Positions 57,680 through 64,000 of a stretch of DNA of 64,000 nucleotides are shown here, piece by piece. Both the position numbers and the translations under genes were made by a program. How positions within the stretch are numbered: the stretch's first letter is position 1; every line of letters starts with the position of its first letter. The stretch is taken from assembly GCA_026214975.1 (NCBI GenBank), contig CM047805.1, positions 58,892,834 to 58,956,833 on the forward strand, in the 5' to 3' direction. The notes under the pieces were generated by a model. That model ran no database searches, was not told where the DNA came from, and worked only from the letters and a program-made list of their open reading frames with translations. This stretch comes from Gentiana macrophylla. Taxonomy: Eukaryota; Streptophyta; Magnoliopsida; Gentianales; Gentianaceae.

Positions 57680-58741
57680 CTTGAATGATTACAGAACCTG
57701 AAATAGAAGCTGTTTCTGGAAAACAACCCTCGGTAAACCGGAGGTAAGGTACGGTTTACCGGCCTAAATTTTTATGGATTTCTTCTGGGACTATGCCTCT
57801 GATGATAGAAGAAGAAAAATTGCAGCACTACACTGTTGCAGCAGTAATACAGGACAGAAACATGGATGAAGGATGCCGTGTTTAGGGTTTGGAAAATGGA
57901 AGGAATTGGTTGGTTATGGTGGTGATTTGGTGGCGATGGTGGTGATAGTGATGGTGATGGTGGCCGAAATATATGAAGAAGGAATATGTGGAAGAAGTTT
58001 GGTGAATGAGAGAGATGAAAATGATAAGAATGATGATAATGGTGATGAAGGGGTTGAAATGGAAGAATGAAGTGAATGTGGATGGTCTTAGTGGGATTGT
58101 GGGTAGAGAAGTTATTGGGGTGAGGGATTTGAGAAGGTGATTGATGGGATTGAGGTGGAGTTATGATGGAGTGTGGGAAAGGATGAAAATTTAGAAAAAA
58201 AAGGGAAAATGGTTCGTTTTCTGCTGACTGACCGTATCTAGTGCAACGTGTGTCCTCCACCTGTCTCTAAAAATTTAGCTTTGTGAACTGACATTCAGAA
58301 ATCTGAAAAACCAACCTCGGTAACCCAGAGGTTACCCTCGAGATACCGGGGTATCTTTTCCCTAGATTTTTTATCTGCCTTTGCTGCACTTCTCACTCAA
58401 CCTGTCTGCACAATTCTGACCTCAAATTGACAACCTTTTTATTCTTCAATTGCTATTTCGACTCAAAACCTAACCTACTTCACTAGAATCCATAGCAGGT
58501 AAAAAAACATTTCCACAACCATTCGGTTTCACGCCTAAGTTTGTGGTAGGATGAAAAAAGCTCGTCCCTTCATCTGGCTACTTTTATTCAATCCTAAACT
58601 ACCTAAGGTTTGAAGAGAAAGTTATGAGATTATAGTCGCCAGCTCGACTTTCTTTAGATCTTCGATCAATCAAGGGTAGGATCTTTAACTTGCCAAACTT
58701 TCGCTCCAGAGGTTTGCGCTTTTAAAGAACCTTTTTGAGCT
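57680..58741. other. Non-coding middle of the Athila-like element
   Basis: Contains GGTGAT/ATGATG-rich repeats near 57890-58070 and paired CGGTAAACCGG-type motifs near 57730-57765 and 58316-58350. No gene is visible. Confidence 0.5.
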
Positions 58742-58746
58742 CTCTT
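58742..58746. repeat. Target-site duplication CTCTT, left
   Basis: Repeated at 60147-60151 on the other side of the solo LTR. Confidence 0.9.
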
Positions 58747-60146
58747 TGTTGGTCCCAGAGAAGGGTAAAACTATAGTCAGAGGGGGTGAATAACTATAGT
58801 GGAGTTTCAAAAACTTTTCTTATATTTAAAAGTTTTTAGGCAGCGGATAAGTCCCTTCATTGTAAGTTGTTTCAAACTAGTTTAGGCAATCACAGATATA
58901 GTATATAGTATAAGTAATTAAATTAATGTAGTAAAGTAAATTGCTGAAAGTAAATTGACACAAGGCTTATAGTGGTTCAGGGTGGTGTAATCCCTTAATC
59001 CACTCTTCTCCTATGATGATTGGAGGAATTCAATATTGTTTCCACAGATACAATAGTATGATTGTCATTCACTTCACAATCTTCACAATCTACAAGACTA
59101 TCACTCCTTGACTGCAACAGCTTCAGTGACTCAGTCTTTTTCATTGCTCCTTGGGATCAAATCATTCAGCAGCTATCACAAACACAACTCCTTCTTAGAT
59201 GGCTCTGATTCAGTTGTTTGGTTGATGTGAATTGAATTCACAAACTTGTTGATCAATCTCAATGCTTTGATGTTTGAATTGTAGCTCTTAGTTTTGAGTT
59301 GATCACTAGATATTTCTTTTTAGCACAGATGGAAGGCTTTTCACTTTGACAGAGTTTTTGCTCAGATTTTCGTTCTTTCTTCTTGTCTTGTTTTTCTATC
59401 AATGCCTTCTATTTATAGCCTTGATTATCCTTGATTTGAATTTCCATCCATTGGCTATATTAATGAGGAGAATAATCCTTGATTTTATTCTTGATTCCCC
59501 CTTAATTATATTCTCCTTGATTTCAGTGATAGGATTTTTCTTCAAACGTTTATCAAAAAATCCATCCTTGATTGATCCTTTATTGAATGTGCATTTAATG
59601 CTTGATCTTATGTATCTTCTTCATATTTCAATAATCTGACTGAGTAAGGTTTACTCAGCCGTTCTTTGATCAGTCAAATCCATCTAACTTTTCCGCTTAG
59701 ATCTTCCTATACTGCTTTGTCTTCACTCAGCCAAAAGTCAGTTTACTTTGCCGAATCACTATTTCCATCATTCCATTCAGTTGAGGAGAATCCTTGTACT
59801 TCAATGATCCTTGATTTGTGTGAGATTAGTGTACACCATATTTAGAAACTAAGTTTCGTCACTTAAAACATAACTTACACTTATCCAAGGTCATCACAGA
59901 CTTCCCTGGTTATAAGTCAGACCATAATGTCTTCATTGCTTCTCTGCTGGTACTTGGTTGGCTTCACTCTGCCGAAAATCTGTTTTTACTTTGCCATCCT
60001 ACCAACTAGTACAATACTTGTCTGACTCAACTTATACAACATGTCAGACTCTAAGTAAAGACTTATACAGAGAATTCTAACTTATTTCAGGCTTGCTATA
60101 ACAGCTAGTATGGCCATCGTCAAAACATAATAAAATGTTCCTAACA
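58747..60146 (-). mobile_element. Solo LTR of the copia family
   Basis: 1400 bases, TGTTGGTCCCAGAG to TTCCTAACA, similar along its whole length to the LTRs at 23014-24427 and 33705-35121 but more diverged. No internal region is present and it is flanked by CTCTT on both sides. This is the product expected from recombination between the two LTRs of a complete element. Orientation is assigned from the nested element. Confidence 0.92.
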
Positions 60147-60151
60147 CTCTT

Positions 60152-60355
60152 CCTAGCACGACTTTCTCTCTTAGCTTGTGTGCTAGGTATGACTATGCGT
60201 CGAGATTTAGACTTTAAACTCAAGGACTCCGCGTTTTCCATTTTAAGCTCAACTCATTCACTACGCAACACAGAAGGATTAGCTTCCGTCAGCATCTTGT
60301 CATGGTCATTTTCTTCTCTTTCTCTCAACAATAATCTCATAAACTCTTGCTCAAC
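60152..60355. other. Non-coding part of the Athila-like element
   Basis: Short stretch between the solo LTR and the MITE; on the minus strand it would follow the protease region. No domain recognised. Confidence 0.4.
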
Positions 60356-60490
60356 CACTACAAGAATTAGCAGCGTACATAGCATGTCGCGGATTGCCAT
60401 ACGTTTTTAGCAGCATTGAACTTTTCAGCACGCACTGTGCGCTGCCAATAGCCGTTTTTCACGCTGCCAAAAATCAATTTTGTTGTAGTG
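60356..60490. mobile_element. CACTA-type MITE, 135 bp
   Basis: It begins CACTACAAGAATT and ends AATTTTGTTGTAGTG, so the termini are inverted repeats starting CACTACAA. It is flanked by AAC at 60353-60355 and 60491-60493, the three-base duplication of CACTA transposons. The interior contains GCAGCG/GCTGCC repeats and no ORF. Confidence 0.85.
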
Positions 60491-60583
60491 AACGATTTCT
60501 ATGACAACCTCTCTATGTTTATGCCTTTCGATTTCCAAGATCTCCACATTCCCTACAGCATCCGTCATCTTACAACTCTCCGG

Positions 60584-61264
60584 TCAGTTTTCTAGGGGTT
60601 CTAGGATCTTAAAAGATACACCATCATTATTCGTCCTTAGAGTAATCTCCCCTTTATCAAAATCCATAACCGCCCTGATCGTTGCAAAGAAAGGTCTTCC
60701 TAAAATAATTGGGGCACTAGGGTCCTCGGGTACAACTATGACCGTGAAGTCAATAGGATATGTGAACCATCCTGCCTTAATTGTACATTTCTTAAGCAAA
60801 CCAGCAAGCATGTCTCGGTTTCTCTCTACGAAGGTCATTGTCCTGGTTTGATTCATTATGACCAGAAGTTTGATCTTTTGACAGAGGGAAAAGGGTAGAA
60901 TATTGCAACTCGAGCCATAGTCGCAGAGACCTAATCCTACGGATATTCCATTAACAGAAATCGGGAGTCTGAACGTGCCAGGGTCTCCTAACTTTACCAT
61001 GGTGTCTGAGTCTGGGTAATCCTCAGGCTCAGAAAACATCGTGTCAGGATCATCAGAATCATAATCTGAAGATGATATATCAATTATTTCACAAGGAAAC
61101 TCACCCGGACGATACGTGCTATACTCCTTCAAGTCATCTTTAGGCTCTTGCTTGATCGTTCTCTCCTCTTTTTCAAACCATTGCTTTATCACTTCATAAT
61201 GCTCTCGTGCTTCAGATGCAGGATACATGGAAATCGGTGTGATGTTCAAGATTGTTCTATGCAT
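60584..61264 (-). CDS. Athila-like aspartic protease ORF
   Basis: An uninterrupted 226-codon ORF. The N-terminal half is acidic and linker-like (EEERTIKQEPKDDLKEY). The C-terminal half is the retropepsin fold of Athila-like elements: KLGDPGTFRLPISVNG, GLCDYGSSCNILPFSL, then VPEDPSAPIILGRPFFATIR, ending with DFDKGEITL. The active site reads D-Y-G-S where Athila proteases usually have D-L-G-A/S, so the position of the catalytic Asp is kept. It probably is the surviving 3' part of a gag-pro reading frame, with no RT following. First Met at 61264 may not be the original start. Would process Gag if expressed. Confidence 0.7.
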   Translation of the reverse strand: MHRTILNITPISMYPASEAREHYEVIKQWFEKEERTIKQEPKDDLKEYSTYRPGEFPCEIIDISSSDYDSDDPDTMFSEPEDYPDSDTMVKLGDPGTFRLPISVNGISVGLGLCDYGSSCNILPFSLCQKIKLLVIMNQTRTMTFVERNRDMLAGLLKKCTIKAGWFTYPIDFTVIVVPEDPSAPIILGRPFFATIRAVMDFDKGEITLRTNNDGVSFKILEPLEN

Positions 61265-61638
61265 ATTGTTTGACTTGTGTGTGCTTAGTCAACTCTGAAT
61301 CAATCGACTTTCTGAAGTGTTCTGACCAACCTGCAAAAAGGCAAAATAAAACAAAGAAAAGGTTAGCAACTTCCGCTTCAGCTGGGTGTGATACCAACTG
61401 TTGCGGACCTACTAACAAAAATTCACAGGGAATAACACAGAATAACTGGAACTGTCCAAAAATTGATTTTTCAGGACTCGGTAACTCAGAGGTTACCTTT
61501 GGGAAACCGGCCCTGAATTTTCTCTTTCTGGTAGTTTAACAAGTGCAGGTTTGATACATAACGACTCAAGACTCAAAATAAAATACAAACGACTTCTTAG
61601 TTAGAATTAAAACGTTTATATTTTAAAATTGGCCATTG
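61265..61638. other. 5' leader / gag remnant of the Athila-like element
   Basis: Between the primer site and the protease ORF only about 370 bases remain, too short for a complete gag. A CTCGGTAACTC-type paired motif lies at 61477-61512. Confidence 0.5.
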
Positions 61639-61656
61639 TCCCCGGCAACGGCGCCA
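61639..61656 (-). other. Primer-binding site, tRNA-Asp type
   Basis: On the minus strand TGGCGCCGTTGCCGGGGA, the well-known tRNA-Asp complementary site of Athila-type elements, seven bases from the LTR edge. Confidence 0.9.
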
Positions 61657-61663
61657 AAAATCT

Positions 61664-62986
61664 TGATCGTGTGTAAGTCACAAACATCGATATTACGAGA
61701 AAGAATACTAGGTACATCGCGATTATAGTAAATGCGAGTCAAGGTCGATCCTACAGAGACAATGCAACTCATATGCGTTTAAGCGATTCTAACCTAATTA
61801 AGAAGCAACATAGAGGTGGTCATTGACCAACAATAACATAAAAGAAAACAAACATGGTATTCTCTCCCTCTCCTCACCGATCTACTAATTTGGATTAGTT
61901 AATCGTTATGTTTACTTCCCCACATAATTTCCTTAGATTACTCGCGAGCTTTTAATGAATATTATCATATTTATTAGCTATGGGTGCAATTCCTACTCCA
62001 ATTTACTCCGACAATAGCAGTAGACAATCTATACGCAAGCTACCCTAGCCCATACGAATAAAGAACTAGAACTGCCGATATTGAGCGTTACCTCATACCG
62101 CTAACCCGCCTAGACAGCTGTCGACATTGACCAGCATGTTCCTAGGGTCCATCAAGACAATGTCCTAATTAACACTTCACTTGTGGTCCTTCATGTTAAT
62201 TTACGAATTACGAATATTAGATTGGCCAGACCTATTACTCGTTTTAATTATTCCTGCTGATCAACATAACTGTAGTGAATCCCAGTTTAGGTTTTCTAAA
62301 ATATGCCTCGGTAAACCGGCTTTTCCTAATTTCTAGATCTACATTGCTCAGTACGATTAAAATAAGTAAATTATGGGGTTGTTAAACATGCTGATTAACT
62401 AAAACACATAAATACTAACAGATCTACCATATTGAAGACAAAAAGGAACGTTCAAAGCTTCATACCTTCAACAATGGAGATCTAGCTCGATCTACTCAAG
62501 CTAGAGATGATGGAAGAAGGGAGGAAACCAAAAACAACTCTCCAAAGCTCAAGAAAACTTTCTAGCATAATAATATATATTGTATTTGATAAGATATGAA
62601 ATTCTTATTAAAACTTATACAATAATCTATAAACGCGGCCTTATATAGATACCATGACCGACTTAAGACTCTCTAAAACCCTAACCGACTTAGACAATGC
62701 GGCAGAATAAAGTTCGTGTTGAATAAGTCACCGGTTTACCAGGCCTAACCCTCGGGTTACCGGGCCTTCTATTCTTCTTTTTCTTCAGCAGGCTTCTTCT
62801 TAGTCTTCAATCACTCAGCCCAATGCACTTCTTTTGGTCCAGATCCAGTCTCCAATGCTCCAGTTTCTGTACTTCCTATAAAACACGCAAAACGAGACAA
62901 AACAGTACCAAAACATCGGGAAAATAGCATAGATGCAAAATTACGATCCTGGAAACACTCATATAGCATTTAACATATATTCCAAG
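61664..62986 (-). repeat. Right (5') LTR of the Athila-like element, end missing
   Basis: Matches the left LTR from TGATCG onward but lacks a stretch of the TATAGACCGCCGG region near 62320 and stops matching after TTCCAAG at 62986. Confidence 0.8.
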
Positions 62987-63644
62987 CAGTGATGAAAGAT
63001 AAATTAACACTCATTATTATAACATTTCACCCCATTTCTGATACCGTTTTGAGCATTTATGTATCAAATCAAGTCATAATTACTAAGTTTTATCCAAATG
63101 TATAAGTAGTAATTATTATATAAAATATCATATTTTTATAGGTTTTGTACCGGTTTAGTAACCGGAGTGTAAAGTGTCGGATTCGTTTGGTGTTTTGGTA
63201 ATTTATTGCGAGGATTATAGGTTTACCAAGATCCCAAGTGACGACACTTTTTGAGCCTAAAAGATGTATTTTGATGGATGGAAGAAGGTGCCATAAGCTT
63301 ACGAGTTCGAGACGGATCAATTGTCACGAATGCTTCTACCGTAATTTATCTACAACGGATATTTGACCCAACTTAAAGGCATTTTCTAGGAAGAGTTCTT
63401 CATAAAAGTTGCAGATATTCAAATGAGCTTTCCAACGCATTTTGAATCACGTCGATTGGAGTCTACAACTCAAGTTATGGCTATTTTATCGATAAGCGCC
63501 CCATGATAGAAACGCCGGGAAAAGTGGAGATATTTTCCCAACTTGATTTTAATCATCTAATGGTGCATGTGGTGCATGTGAGGGCTCATCATTACATCCC
63601 ACATGCTTCTAACAAATTTGCAAGGATATCCATCGCCTATATCT

Positions 63645-63649
<5 letters not shown>
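62987..63649. other. Probable part of another LTR
   Basis: The stretch 63410-63500 (AGCTTTCCAACGCATTTTGA, then TCAAGTTATGGCTATTTTA) resembles sequence common in LTRs of plant Ty3/gypsy elements. No coding region is visible. Its junction with the Athila-like LTR at 62986 suggests insertion or deletion there. Confidence 0.35.

Positions 63650-63706
<57 letters not shown>
63650..63706. repeat. (TA)n microsatellite
   Basis: An almost pure TA run of about 57 bases. Confidence 0.95.
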
Positions 63707-63708
<2 letters not shown>

Positions 63709-63710
<2 letters not shown>

Positions 63711-63722
63711 CTATAAATACCT
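63709..63722 (+). promoter_or_regulatory. TATA-like box near the window end
   Basis: CCTATAAATACC is followed by a long pyrimidine-rich leader to about 63830, a typical plant LTR or gene promoter layout. What it drives lies outside the window. Confidence 0.35.
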
Positions 63723-64000
63723 CCCCAAATCCATCAAAAACCTGGCCCCTCTCTTCTCATCTCCTCCCCATTCTTCCATTTCCCCTCTTCTTCCATCTCC
63801 TTTCTTCTCTTTTCGTGTTTTCATCATTTTGGGCCCTTATATATACATATGTCTATGTATGTATATATATGTTTTTATATATATAAATAAAGTAGTTATA
63901 ATACCGTTGTAATGGCGGAATAATTATCGAAGATTGTTAAAATCGAAGCTTTGTTATACTACATCCGGTGGAAACGACCCGATTCAACAGTTGTAATCGG

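Larger units (their letters stand above)
54240..62986 (-). mobile_element. Athila-like LTR element with protease but no RT or integrase
   Basis: Direct repeats 54240-55691 and 61664-62986 act as LTRs (plus-strand ends TGATCG...TTATCA). The right LTR is next to a tRNA-Asp type primer site and the left one next to a polypurine tract, so the element reads on the minus strand. Inside are one aspartic protease ORF, a large non-coding part and a copy of the accessory ORF near the 3' end. No RT, RNase H or integrase was found. After removing the solo LTR and the MITE, the internal region is only about 4.4 kb. It cut the Ulp1-like gene at 54239. No right-hand target duplication is visible, because the right LTR loses similarity at 62987, about 85 bases short. 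Confidence 0.75.

Noticed and set aside
57772..58260. 162-codon minus-strand ORF rich in His, Pro and Ser
   Set aside because: It is produced by GGTGAT/ATGATG-type low-complexity sequence within a non-coding part of the Athila-like element.

Overview
This window looks like repeat-rich nuclear DNA of a eudicot plant. It is AT-rich, has long TA/TG microsatellites, carries spliceosomal intron signals, and consists almost entirely of plant transposable elements in different states of decay. I see no bacterial-style operons, no tRNA or rRNA genes and no clear single-copy host gene. Species cannot be named from the sequence.

Layout. (1) 1-8500: a badly decayed Ty3/gypsy element of the Tat (Ogre/Retand-like) lineage on the minus strand, with gag, protease, RT, RNase H, a second RNase H and integrase in order from right to left. 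An antisense accessory ORF with its own TATA box lies at 410-1288. (2) 8950-13744: a run of palindromic GTCC/GGAC repeats, microsatellites, and a decayed Mutator-like (MULE) transposase on the plus strand. (3) 13905-42929: a nested complex. Three LTRs and two internal regions of a Tekay/Del-type chromovirus form an LTR-INT-LTR-INT-LTR array with one AACAA target duplication at its outer ends. The middle LTR is split by a 12.1 kb SIRE-type Ty1/copia element (minus strand, TAGCT duplication) that carries a roughly 3 kb extra ORF in the env position. (4) 43200-50480: a cluster of related ORFs of the 'putative plant transposon protein' type. Two are divergent and share mirror-image promoter modules. 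The plus-strand one, 46753-47676, is the only clearly intact accessory gene in the window. (5) 50926-54239: a DUF1985/Ulp1-like (C48 peptidase) pseudogene on the minus strand with preserved splice sites. (6) 54240-62986: a minus-strand Athila-like, probably non-autonomous element with a tRNA-Asp primer site, a protease but no visible RT or integrase, and a further copy of the accessory ORF near its 3' end. It has itself been hit by a copia element (now a solo LTR, CTCTT duplication) and by a 135 bp CACTA-type MITE (AAC duplication). (7) 62987-64000: probable edge of one more LTR element.

The order of insertions can be read directly. The MULE neighbourhood received the Tekay element, whose middle LTR then received the copia element. 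The Ulp1-like gene was cut by the Athila-like element, which then received the copia relative and the MITE. The recurring theme is one accessory protein family seen at least six times, inside and outside retroelements, several copies with their own TATA box and with a shared upstream module that has been multiplied and inverted. All statements about families rest on motif recognition by eye; no search was run.
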